From Pyrinomonadaceae bacterium (GTDB taxonomy: Bacteria > Acidobacteriota > Blastocatellia > Pyrinomonadales > Pyrinomonadaceae), in the NCBI GenBank assembly GCA_023717605.1, contig JAMQPH010000523.1, positions 1 through 32,234 on the forward strand: a DNA stretch of 32,234 nucleotides, given 5' to 3'. Of this stretch, positions 1-6,767 are shown in pieces. The translations under genes were made by a program, and so were the position numbers. The notes under the pieces were generated by a model. It saw only the letters and a list, made by a program, of their open reading frames with translations. It ran no database searches and was not told the DNA's origin. How positions within the stretch are numbered: the stretch's first letter is position 1; each line of letters opens with the position of its first letter.

Positions 1-302
1 GGCTTGGTCATCTGCCTGATTGCCATCACCACACGTCGGGCGGCCCAGAGCAGACGGGAAAACTCCTCGGTGTCCTTGCGTTCGATTAGGTCCGCCATAA
101 ACGACACATCGCCGCCGGCACAAAACGCCCGACCGGCACCGGTCACGACCACCACCCGAATCGCCCGGTCACTTCCCGTGGCCTCCAGTGCTTCTGCCAA
201 GTCACGCCGCATGTGCCCAACGAAAGCATTAAGCTTCTCAGGGCGGTTTAGCGTAATCGTGGCGATACCGGAATCTTCAGTGACGTCGATATGTTCGTAC
301 AT
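1..302 (-). CDS. Enoyl-CoA hydratase/isomerase (crotonase family), 3' end cut by window
   Basis: The reverse strand reads from an ATG at 302 without a stop to the window edge, giving about 100 residues that begin MYEHIDVTEDSGIATITLNR. Crotonase marks are visible: the TLNRPEKLNAF start of the fold and the oxyanion-hole segment GAGRAFCAGGDVSFM at about residues 58-72. Family members hydrate or isomerise enoyl-CoA thioesters in beta-oxidation-like routes. The gene is last in the visible part of a minus-strand run boxC-boxB-tetR-hydratase-hydratase, so it probably handles dehydroadipyl-CoA-type products made after ring cleavage; that role is inferred from position. The second catalytic glutamate lies beyond the window, so hydratase and isomerase cannot be told apart. 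A hairpin-forming repeat separates it from the upstream hydratase. Confidence 0.9.
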   Translation of the reverse strand, partial: MYEHIDVTEDSGIATITLNRPEKLNAFVGHMRRDLAEALEATGSDRAIRVVVVTGAGRAFCAGGDVSFMADLIERKDTEEFSRLLWAARRVVMAIRQMTK

Positions 303-310
303 GGTGGAAG

Positions 311-382
311 GGTGTCAGGTATCGGGTGCCGGGTGTCGGTAGTAAAATCCAAACCGGCACCTGACACCCGAAACCTGACACC
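311..382. repeat. Inverted repeat of GGTGTCAGG-type words between two hydratase genes
   Basis: Arms 311-340 and 353-382 pair with about 26 of 30 positions around a 12-base loop. Each arm is built from near-copies of the word GGTGTCAGGT / TCGGGTGTC. The right arm ends on the first base of the stop codon of the hydratase gene at 382-384. RNA from either strand would form a strong hairpin; there is no T-run, so an intrinsic terminator is not evident. Confidence 0.8.
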
Positions 383-1191
383 TATTTGCCTTTAAATACT
401 GGTTTGCGTTTGTTTACGTAAGCGTCGATGCCTTCCTTCGCGTCTTCCGACTGAAACAGTTGCTGCTGCAGCTCGCGCTCGAGTGCAAGTGCCGACTCGA
501 AGGGTATCTCCGCTCCGGTCTGGACACTGCGCTTGATGAGACCGACTGCGAGGGAGGCCCGGTTAGGCGTAATGAACTGTCGCGCATATTCCAGCACTCT
601 TTCTAGAAAGGCCGTAGCATTCTCTGTTTCGTAGATGTCGTTAATGATCCCGAGTTGTTGGCCGCGTTCAAAATCGAACAGCTCGCCGCTGGCCATTAAC
701 TCAATTGCCTTCGACTTGCCAACCATACGCACCACCCGCTGCGTGCCGCCAGTTCCAGGGAGAACACCCAGAGAAACTTCCGGCAAGCCCATCTTGCCCG
801 CGCCTTTGCGGGCAATGCGAAGGTCAGCGGCCATCGCGACCTCCAATCCTCCACCCACGCAGTGTCCGTTAATCGCGGCGATCACGAGCTTTGCCGTTTG
901 TTCCAGACGCGACAGAGTTTCATTGGCGTGGAGACAAAAATAGTACTTGAAAGTGGGCGTCACGTCAGCAAGCATCTGGATATTGGCGCCGGCGCAGAAG
1001 AATTTCTCACCATTGCCCGTGATCACAATGACCTGGACACTCTCATCCATTCGGGCGGCTAGGATGCGTTGATCCAGCGTTTGCATCATCTCGTGTGTGT
1101 AGGTATTCGCCGGAGGATCGTTGAGGGTCAGAATCGCCACGCCCTGGTCGACGACGTAGGTTACGAGATTGGCTGTTTCGGTATGTAGCAT
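382..1191 (-). CDS. Enoyl-CoA hydratase (crotonase family) of the box cluster
   Basis: The protein has 269 residues, a full-length single-domain crotonase. The oxyanion-hole segment FFCAGANIQML and both catalytic glutamate contexts, GGGLE and GLPEVSLGVLPGTGG, are present, so hydratase chemistry is expected. The segment YFCLHANETLSRLE resembles the corresponding part of the first domain of the neighbouring BoxC (NFCKFTNETRCSIE), which suggests kinship with ring-cleavage-type crotonases more than with general fatty-acid hydratases. I chose the ATG at 1191 (MLHTETANLV) because the fold starts right after it. An in-frame ATG at 1221 would add ten residues encoded by repeat DNA. No good Shine-Dalgarno sequence precedes either. 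The start codon lies inside one arm of a 28-base perfect inverted repeat. A role after BoxC in benzoyl-CoA breakdown is inferred from context. Confidence 0.9.
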   Translation of the reverse strand: MLHTETANLVTYVVDQGVAILTLNDPPANTYTHEMMQTLDQRILAARMDESVQVIVITGNGEKFFCAGANIQMLADVTPTFKYYFCLHANETLSRLEQTAKLVIAAINGHCVGGGLEVAMAADLRIARKGAGKMGLPEVSLGVLPGTGGTQRVVRMVGKSKAIELMASGELFDFERGQQLGIINDIYETENATAFLERVLEYARQFITPNRASLAVGLIKRSVQTGAEIPFESALALERELQQQLFQSEDAKEGIDAYVNKRKPVFKGK

Positions 1192-1260
1192 AGACTTTAG
1201 TCTGTGGATCGCTGTGAACATTCAAACCGACACACAGACTAAAGTCTATGCTACATACCG
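1179..1260. repeat. REP-like 28-base perfect inverted repeat overlapping the hydratase start
   Basis: Arms 1179-1206 and 1233-1260 are perfect reverse complements separated by 26 bases. Each arm contains the small palindrome AGACT-TT-AGTCT followed by GTG, which resembles the hairpin at 9313-9330. The minus-strand hydratase ATG (1191) and its first four codons come from the arm, and the other possible ATG (1221) lies in the loop, so mRNA folding could hide the start. Confidence 0.9.
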
Positions 1261-1290
1261 CGTCTTTGCGTGATTACCATGCCATCGCTA

Positions 1291-2007
1291 TCACTCGAGC
1301 ACCCCTGAAGCGCGCCACACACTCACCAACTCCGTCCTGGGCTGAGCGGTGGAGTTTAGTTCTTCAGGCGCCAGTTCATCAACAAAACCATGCAGAAATA
1401 GTCGGGTGACGTGTTCAACCAGCTCTGCAACCTTCAACTTACCGCTGGGATCGTACCAATTGTAAATCCAGTTCATCATTCCGAAGAGCGCGTATGTGGC
1501 CGCTGTAAGATCCACACGACGCTTCTCAGGCTGCTCGGCTTGCAGCTCGCTGAGAATCTCTCGGGCCAGTCTTGTATATTTCTGCTTCTTGCCGGAAACA
1601 TGTTGATGCAGATCACCAGCAAGAGAATCGGCCTCATGTGAAAGAACTTTCATCTCCGCCATGTTAGCCGCGAAAAATGCGAGGTGATTGTCGATAAAGA
1701 TTCGTAGTTTTTGAATTGGTTCCGATACTTCCGCCAGTCGCTGTTCCAACCGATCCAGGACACGCCCGAAGCAGTTGTCCTGAATCAGAAACAATAATTC
1801 TTCCTTTGATTTGCAGTAATGGTAAAGGCCAGCGAGGCTCACTTCAGTGGCGCGCGAGATGTCCCGCATCGAAGTGGAGTGATAACTCTTTTCGGCAAAA
1901 ATGCGCGCCGCATTGCGCAGGATAAACTCCAGCTTCTGATCGAATTTCGGATTTCGAATTTCGGATTTCGAACTTTGTGACGACTGTGCTTGGGTGATTT
2001 CTGTCAT
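1291..2007 (-). CDS. TetR/AcrR-family regulator of the box cluster
   Basis: The 238-residue protein has an N-terminal TetR helix-turn-helix at about residues 27-75 (ILRNAARIFAEKSYHSTSMR followed by DISRATEVSLAGLYHYCKSK) and a long helical C-terminal ligand domain resembling FadR/PaaR-type acyl-CoA-responsive members. It lies between boxB and a hydratase gene, co-directional with both, so it most likely senses an aromatic or aliphatic CoA thioester and controls the cluster. The palindrome at 5191-5208 upstream of boxC is a plausible target. The first ~25 residues (about SEIRNPKFDQ) are encoded by an iterated ATTTCGGATTTCGA repeat and are probably not part of the ancestral protein. The ATG at 2007 is the only convincing start. 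Regulator identity is firm; ligand and operator are inferred. Confidence 0.9.
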   Translation of the reverse strand: MTEITQAQSSQSSKSEIRNPKFDQKLEFILRNAARIFAEKSYHSTSMRDISRATEVSLAGLYHYCKSKEELLFLIQDNCFGRVLDRLEQRLAEVSEPIQKLRIFIDNHLAFFAANMAEMKVLSHEADSLAGDLHQHVSGKKQKYTRLAREILSELQAEQPEKRRVDLTAATYALFGMMNWIYNWYDPSGKLKVAELVEHVTRLFLHGFVDELAPEELNSTAQPRTELVSVWRASGVLE

Positions 2008-2059
2008 AGGTACTAAGTTCCAAGTTCAGACGAAATCCGCAATCCGAATTTCGAAATTC
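1942..2059. repeat. Inverted repeat of ATTTCGGATTTCGA words spanning the tetR start
   Basis: Arms 1944-1970 and 2031-2057 match at about 23 of 27 positions when one is reverse-complemented. The left arm lies inside the coding sequence of the regulator (codons for SEIRNPKF). The loop holds its start codon at 2005-2007, and the right arm stops just before the boxB stop codon at 2060-2062. The boxB-tetR junction therefore consists almost wholly of repeat. Confidence 0.85.
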
Positions 2060-3457
2060 TTAAAGCCTCACGTACTCAAATTCGAACGGCTTGCCTTTGA
2101 CTCCCGCTGCCGGAGGTGCGATCCAGTTAGCGATCTTGCCGGGCTCGACCACCGGATGCATCAGGCTGCGCACGTATTCGCGGTCTTCGATGGTTGGAAG
2201 CCACTCTGCCTTCCGCTGCTCAAATTCTGCGGCGCTGATCGGATTTCCTTCGATGTCGAAGTGGTGACCGGCATACTCACCCACGTGGCGATGGAACCGC
2301 GTGTTTGGTAGGTAGATTCGATCGCTGATGCCAGCTTCGGCCAGTGTCTTGTTCCAGCGCGCCAAACCCTTCTCGCAGTCTCTTACGTATTCGCCCCGCA
2401 GCACTTCATTCAAAGCGTTTCTAAGCGCAACTTCGCGTGAACCAAGCTTCCCGTCTTCGACAACCGTCATGGTAAATGTTTGATCCGCAGCGAGATGGTC
2501 ACTGTACAGCTCCTGTTCCTTGTAACGACCCTTGAGGCCGGCTGCGAAGAAGTCTGCCGAGTTGGAGCTGATCTCTCCGCCGAACAAGTCGAGCGAATAG
2601 CTAAACCAGAAGTTGACGTGCTTCTGAATAATGTCCAAAGGGATGCCACCGAGCTGGCGCACATCACCTTCTTTCATTAACTGCGCGGTGCGCTTAACGA
2701 TCCGATTGATGCCGGTGTCACCGACAAACATGTGGTGCGCTTCTTCAGTCAGCATGAACTGACAAGTGCGCGCGAGTGGCTCAAACCCCGACTCAGCCAG
2801 TGCTGAGAGTTGATACTTGCCGTCGCGATCCGTGAACATCGTGAAGCAGAAAAAGTTGAGCCAGTCGTCACAGGGCTGGTTGAAGGCCTCCAAAATGCGG
2901 GGTTTATCGGGATTGCCGCTGCGACGTTCCAACAAAGCGTCCGCTTCGTCACGCCCATCGCGTCCGAAGTAGCGTTGCAGCAGGTAAACCATGGCCCAGA
3001 GGTGACGGCCCTCTTCCACATTCACCTGAAACAGGTTGCGCAAGTCGTAGAGCGAAGGGCAGGTCTTGCCGAGCTCGCGTTGCTGTTCGACTGAAGCGGG
3101 TTCCGTGTCGCCTTGCGTGACAATGATCCGGCGCAAAGAATTACGAAACTCACCGGGTACTTCCTGGTAAGCAGGCTGACCATAGTTGTCACCAAACCCA
3201 ATCGTCGCGCCGGGTTCAGCCGGCTTGAGAAAAATTCCCCAACGATAATCGGGCATCTTCACGAAGTCGAAGTTGGCCCAACCATCAGGTTCAACGCTGA
3301 TCGCCGTGCGCAAGTAGACGTCCTTATTCTGAAAACCTTCCGGCCCCATCTCGCGCCACCAGTCGAGATAATTCGGGAGCCATTTCTCAAGAGCGCGCTG
3401 CAGTTTCTTGTCCTCTGCCAGATTTACGTTGTTTGGTATGCGATCGTATAGATTCAT
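2060..3457 (-). CDS. boxB: Benzoyl-CoA 2,3-epoxidase, oxygenase component BoxB
   Basis: BoxB is a class I di-iron oxygenase that epoxidises benzoyl-CoA with O2 and electrons from BoxA, the first dearomatising step of aerobic CoA-dependent benzoate degradation. The 465-residue length fits the family (about 470). The two di-iron ExxH motifs are visible: EEGRH (E149, H152) and TEEAHH (E239, H242). E119 and D210 stand where the Azoarcus enzyme has its remaining ligands, offset by one residue (numbering of that enzyme from memory). The ATG at 3457 follows a weak AAGG. It lies 13 bases downstream of boxC in the same direction, so the two are co-transcribed. BoxA reductase is not in the window. Confidence 0.96.
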   Translation of the reverse strand: MNLYDRIPNNVNLAEDKKLQRALEKWLPNYLDWWREMGPEGFQNKDVYLRTAISVEPDGWANFDFVKMPDYRWGIFLKPAEPGATIGFGDNYGQPAYQEVPGEFRNSLRRIIVTQGDTEPASVEQQRELGKTCPSLYDLRNLFQVNVEEGRHLWAMVYLLQRYFGRDGRDEADALLERRSGNPDKPRILEAFNQPCDDWLNFFCFTMFTDRDGKYQLSALAESGFEPLARTCQFMLTEEAHHMFVGDTGINRIVKRTAQLMKEGDVRQLGGIPLDIIQKHVNFWFSYSLDLFGGEISSNSADFFAAGLKGRYKEQELYSDHLAADQTFTMTVVEDGKLGSREVALRNALNEVLRGEYVRDCEKGLARWNKTLAEAGISDRIYLPNTRFHRHVGEYAGHHFDIEGNPISAAEFEQRKAEWLPTIEDREYVRSLMHPVVEPGKIANWIAPPAAGVKGKPFEFEYVRL

Positions 3458-3470
3458 GAATTAACCTTAG

Positions 3471-5105
3471 CTACGTCCTCTTAAAATCAAACTGAGCCTG
3501 CGTTGGCTTTCCGTAATTAGTTAATGCACCGTGTTCGCCTACGGCGTTAGGGCGTTGGAAGATCCAGTTTTGCCAGGCGGTCAAACGACCGTAGATCTTG
3601 GTATCCATGGTTTCGGGTCCGGCAAATCTTAGAGACGCTTCCATTCCCGTCAGCGCGTCCGGCGACAACGAAGTTCTTTCTTCAATCGCCACGCGGATTT
3701 CATCTTCCCAATCCAGATCATCCGGCGCAAAAGTGACCAGGCCCAGTTCGTCCGCCCGTTCGGTGTCAAGCCTGCTTTTCTGAACGAGGATCTCGCCAAC
3801 GCTGTCGGGCGTTGCGATGAAGCGCGATTCCAATCGTGTCAGTCCGTTGCTCATCGGCAATGGACCAGCATTCAACTCACTCACCGCGACTTCAATAGGT
3901 TTATCCGGGCTATTGAGCATGTAAGTCCGATCTGAGGCGATTGCAAGTTCAAGCAAATTTCCGGCAAAGCAACTGCCAGGTTCAATCAAGGCAAAGAAAC
4001 TCTTCGCAGTGAGATCAAGTCGCCTGAGCACGCGCGCCATGTTCAACGTGATTTCGCGAATCAGCCAATGGTCCTGGTGTGCCGCCAGGGTCTTATCAAT
4101 AGTCAAGACGTCGTCGATGTTTCCTTCGGTGCGAAGGCAGACGAGGCCGGTCTCCGGTTCATTCACACGCAGATGCAGCAGGGCATCATCAAGTTCCCGG
4201 TACGCCTGCAGTGGCCAGTACGAGTCACCGAGGATCTGAATCTGTTCCGGCGTTGTCGGCAGACCGGACTCCGGACCGCGGATGGTCAAATCTGCGTAGC
4301 GTTGTTCGCGGTTCAGTTTCACACTGACGTACTTGTATTCCCGACCATCAGCGCTGGACTCAAATGCGAGCGAATTGAGTTTTATGCCGGGCCCGGAATT
4401 CATCTGACCATTGGCTTCTACAATGCTGTGGACCCGCGCCTTCAGTCCTTCCTGGAACTTGCTGGTAGGACAATAGTCATCGATGAGACCCCACTCCTTC
4501 GCGCGCTTGCCTTTTAGTCCCTCCGCCAGCGTCGAAAACACGTCGGCGCGATCGCGGCGGACCTTGCGTTTATCCACCAGTCGCGTCAAGCCTCCGGTGC
4601 CAGGCAATACGCCCAGGAGTGGTACTTCGGGAAGGGAAACGGCGGAGTTGCCATCGTCAACCAGATAGATCTCATCGCAGGCAATAGCCAGTTCATAACC
4701 TCCACCGGAGGCTGTTCCATTCAGCGCGGCCACGAATGTCTTGCCCGAATGAGTTGAAGAGTCCTCAATCGAACACCTCGTCTCATTCGTGAACTTACAG
4801 AAGTTAACCTTGAAAGCGTGTGACGAAGTGCCGAGCATGTAGATATTGGCGCCGGCGCAGAAGATGCGCGGCTTAAGGCTGGTGATCACCACAACCTGGA
4901 CTTGCGGGTGCTCAAATCGGAGACGCTGCACCGCATCGGCTAGTTCGATGTCGACTCCGAGGTCATAGGAATTGAGCTTGAGCTTGTACCCTTCGGCGAG
5001 CGTTGCCTCCTCCTGAACGTCCATCGAGAGAGTGGCTACCGGACCCTCAGTCGTAAGCCTCCAGTGCTTGTACTGCTCGGGCGATGTCTGAAAGTTAATT
5101 AGCAA
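3471..5105 (-). CDS. boxC: 2,3-epoxybenzoyl-CoA dihydrolase BoxC (ring cleavage)
   Basis: BoxC opens the ring of 2,3-epoxybenzoyl-CoA hydrolytically, yielding 3,4-dehydroadipyl-CoA semialdehyde and formate. The protein is 544 residues, the usual length of this two-domain crotonase. The N-terminal domain (about 20-260) keeps FCAGANIYML (82-91), GGGYE (134-138) and LPE (158-160) with LLGVLPGTGG after it. The C-terminal domain (about 265-544) is a degenerate crotonase repeat. The start is TTG at 5105: GGAGAA sits eight bases upstream, and the first in-frame ATG is only at residue 28, inside the fold. It is the first gene after the promoter at 5217-5246 and precedes boxB. Identity is firm from length, motifs and the neighbouring boxB. 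Confidence 0.95.
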   Translation of the reverse strand: MLINFQTSPEQYKHWRLTTEGPVATLSMDVQEEATLAEGYKLKLNSYDLGVDIELADAVQRLRFEHPQVQVVVITSLKPRIFCAGANIYMLGTSSHAFKVNFCKFTNETRCSIEDSSTHSGKTFVAALNGTASGGGYELAIACDEIYLVDDGNSAVSLPEVPLLGVLPGTGGLTRLVDKRKVRRDRADVFSTLAEGLKGKRAKEWGLIDDYCPTSKFQEGLKARVHSIVEANGQMNSGPGIKLNSLAFESSADGREYKYVSVKLNREQRYADLTIRGPESGLPTTPEQIQILGDSYWPLQAYRELDDALLHLRVNEPETGLVCLRTEGNIDDVLTIDKTLAAHQDHWLIREITLNMARVLRRLDLTAKSFFALIEPGSCFAGNLLELAIASDRTYMLNSPDKPIEVAVSELNAGPLPMSNGLTRLESRFIATPDSVGEILVQKSRLDTERADELGLVTFAPDDLDWEDEIRVAIEERTSLSPDALTGMEASLRFAGPETMDTKIYGRLTAWQNWIFQRPNAVGEHGALTNYGKPTQAQFDFKRT

Positions 5106-5190
5106 GTTGGTTCTCCAAGCTCAGGTTTAGGTGATCGATTCGGGGCATAAGAGCATTTATAGCCCCTAAACATCGAGTTCTCTCATCACG

Positions 5191-5208
5191 TTCGAACGTT
5201 CGTTCGAA
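5191..5208. promoter_or_regulatory. Palindromic operator candidate upstream of boxC
   Basis: TTCGAACG-TT-CGTTCGAA is a perfect 8+8 inverted repeat with a two-base centre, the size and symmetry typical of TetR-family operators. It begins about two bases past the predicted transcription start of the boxC promoter, where a bound repressor would block initiation. The TetR gene two genes downstream is the obvious candidate to bind it. Confidence 0.65.
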
Positions 5209-5216
5209 GAGTCTGG

Positions 5217-5246
5217 ATAATAGACTGGTGGGTGTTTGGAGGTCAA
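5217..5246 (-). promoter_or_regulatory. Sigma70-like promoter of the box operon
   Basis: Read on the minus strand, TTGACC (5246-5241) and TATTAT (5222-5217) are each five of six matches to consensus and are 18 bases apart. Transcription would start near 5210, leaving a leader of about 105 bases before the TTG start of boxC. The palindrome at 5191-5208 overlaps the start of the transcript. Confidence 0.65.
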
Positions 5247-5322
5247 GCGACCGGGACGGAATCACGGTCGCCTTTAAGGAGCCTGGCGATGTTGTTGCAG
5301 GATTCGTCGCGCCGGGTCTCGC

Positions 5323-5352
5323 TTGACAGTTCCGCCTGACGGCGCGTAGGGT
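5323..5352 (+). promoter_or_regulatory. Probable promoter of the selenocysteine tRNA
   Basis: A perfect TTGACA (5323-5328) is followed after 18 bases by TAGGGT (5347-5352), which keeps the TA...T frame of a -10 box. Transcription would begin about 25 bases before the tRNA at 5384. The -10 is weak, so this is moderate evidence. Confidence 0.45.
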
Positions 5353-5383
5353 TGCGGCTTTGGCGGGCCGCTGTGGGATTCGT

Positions 5384-5482
5384 GGAGGCGAATCTGTTCT
5401 GGTGAACGGCGCGGTCTTCAAAACCGTCAGTGAGACTGTGAGAACAGGCTCAGGTAGGTTCGATTCCTACACGCCTCCGCCA
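5384..5482 (+). tRNA. selC: tRNA-Sec (anticodon TCA)
   Basis: A 99-base RNA folds as a bacterial selenocysteine tRNA, which inserts Sec at recoded UGA codons with SelA, SelD and SelB. Visible parts in order: acceptor GGAGGCG paired with CGCCTCC, a six-pair D stem CTGTTC/GAACGG with loop TGGT, and an anticodon loop CTTCAAA with TCA at 5418-5420. Then follow a long variable arm (GAGACTGT and ACAGGCTC around GAGA), a T arm GTAGG-TTCGATT-CCTAC, discriminator G and encoded CCA. The layout is the same as in E. coli selC. Oddity: the eighth acceptor pair typical of tRNA-Sec would be A-A here. It lies between the box operon and dprA. No selA, selB or selD and no obvious selenoprotein gene are in the window. 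Confidence 0.93.
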
Positions 5483-5489
5483 GACTATT

Positions 5490-5517
5490 AGGCAGGAGGC
5501 AGGAGCAGACGGCAGGA
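5490..5517. repeat. Iterated GGCAGGA words after the tRNA
   Basis: Four imperfect copies of GGCAGGA / GCAGGAG follow the CCA end of the tRNA by eight bases. It is a short array of the same style as the other iterated-word repeats in the window, but no clear second arm is seen. Confidence 0.5.
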
Positions 5518-5609
5518 ACCGGCGATAACCGACAGCCAGAGCGGTACACCTCACTTAAGATTGATGATTGAAAGAGCGCCAAACTCCAGCGCTCAAAGGA
5601 ACTCCTCAC

Positions 5610-6746
5610 ATGATTAGAGATTGGGTTGCGCTCAACATGACCCCGGGCATCGGACCTCGCGCTGCTGCCAAACTCCTGGAACGCTTTGGCTCCGCTGAAG
5701 CTGTTTATGGCGCGACTAGAGCCGAGTTGGAAAAGTTGCGGCTCTTGCCGGAAGCTATCGATAGCATCATTGCGCGCGACTTGTTTAAGAATGCCGAAGC
5801 CGAGATTGAAAGCGTTAGGAAATTCGGCGCCGATCTTTTAATACTTGACGATGGCGTTTATCCCGCGATGTTAAGCGAGATCTACGATCCACCAATCACT
5901 CTCTACGTGAAGGGCGCCTGGGAAGAATGTCTCGAGCATCCGTGCGTGGCGATTGTCGGCTCGCGCAGATGTTCGACATACGGGCAAAACGCGGCTTTGA
6001 TGCTGGCGCGTGATTTGGCCCAAAGGGGAGTCACAATAGTCTCGGGTTTTGCACGCGGAATCGATGCCTCAGCACACCGCGGCGCTCTCGAAGGCGGTGG
6101 TCGTACGGTAGCCGTATTGGGCACTGGGATTGACCAGGTTTATCCGCGCGATCATAGAAAACTTGCGGACGAGATTCTTGAAAGCGGTGGGTCAGTAGTC
6201 ACGCAGTTCCCACTTGGCACTCCACCTGTGTCAGAAAACTTTCCGTACCGTAACCGCATCATTAGCGGCTTGAGCCTCGGCGTTGTGGTGGTTGAGGCAG
6301 CGGAAAATTCTGGATCTTTGATAACGGCGCGGCTGGCGATTGAGCAAAACAGGGAAGTCTTCGCAGTCCCGGGCAATATTACTTCGCGGAACTCCTTCGG
6401 CACGAATTACCTGATCAAAGGTGCGGGCGCGAAGCTGGTGCAGCAGTGGCAGGATGTCGCAGCCGAGTTGCCACCGCAAATCGCGGCGAAGTTGTTGCCG
6501 CCCCCATTTGGAGAGAAGAAGAAGGAGAAGTCGCTAGCGGATCAACTGTCATTGGTGCCTCGTGGACTTTCAAATTCTGAGAGCACGGTTTTGAAACTGC
6601 TGGCAGCTGACAGTCCGGAACACATTGACTCACTTGTCGACCGAAGTAAGTTATCGATTTCCGATTTGACCGCCGCCCTGTTAGCGTTGGAGATGCGCGA
6701 ATTGGTGCGCGCCCTTCCAGGAAAGTGTTTTGTAAGGAAGATGTAG
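5610..6746 (+). CDS. dprA: DNA processing protein DprA
   Basis: DprA binds incoming single-stranded DNA and loads RecA during natural transformation. The 378-residue protein has an N-terminal helix-hairpin-helix region (TPGIGPRAAAKLLERFG, 11-27) and the DprA Rossmann fold (about 80-280). That fold carries IVGSRRCSTYG (115-125), GFARGIDASAHRGAL (146-160), and NSGSLITARLA and VFAVPGN near 233-255. A C-terminal winged-helix domain follows (about 325-378). The ATG at 5610 is preceded by AAAGGA at good spacing; an upstream in-frame TTG at 5568 is not needed. TopA begins 21 bases after its stop, the common dprA-topA order, so the two are likely co-transcribed. Confidence 0.96.
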   Translation: MIRDWVALNMTPGIGPRAAAKLLERFGSAEAVYGATRAELEKLRLLPEAIDSIIARDLFKNAEAEIESVRKFGADLLILDDGVYPAMLSEIYDPPITLYVKGAWEECLEHPCVAIVGSRRCSTYGQNAALMLARDLAQRGVTIVSGFARGIDASAHRGALEGGGRTVAVLGTGIDQVYPRDHRKLADEILESGGSVVTQFPLGTPPVSENFPYRNRIISGLSLGVVVVEAAENSGSLITARLAIEQNREVFAVPGNITSRNSFGTNYLIKGAGAKLVQQWQDVAAELPPQIAAKLLPPPFGEKKKEKSLADQLSLVPRGLSNSESTVLKLLAADSPEHIDSLVDRSKLSISDLTAALLALEMRELVRALPGKCFVRKM

Positions 6747-6767
6747 AACAAAGTACAAAGAGATAGC

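Noticed and set aside
4-342. Plus-strand open frame of 112 residues at the window start
   Set aside because: It is antisense to an edge-cut crotonase gene that reads cleanly on the minus strand.
311-382. Hairpin as an intrinsic terminator
   Set aside because: No T-run follows either arm, and it sits between co-directional genes of one pathway.
4068-4517. 149-residue plus-strand frame inside boxC
   Set aside because: Antisense to the conserved BoxC coding sequence, with no ribosome site or recognisable domain.
5384-5482. UGA-reading tRNA as a tRNA-Trp or suppressor
   Set aside because: The long variable arm, six-pair D stem and overall length match tRNA-Sec, not tRNA-Trp.
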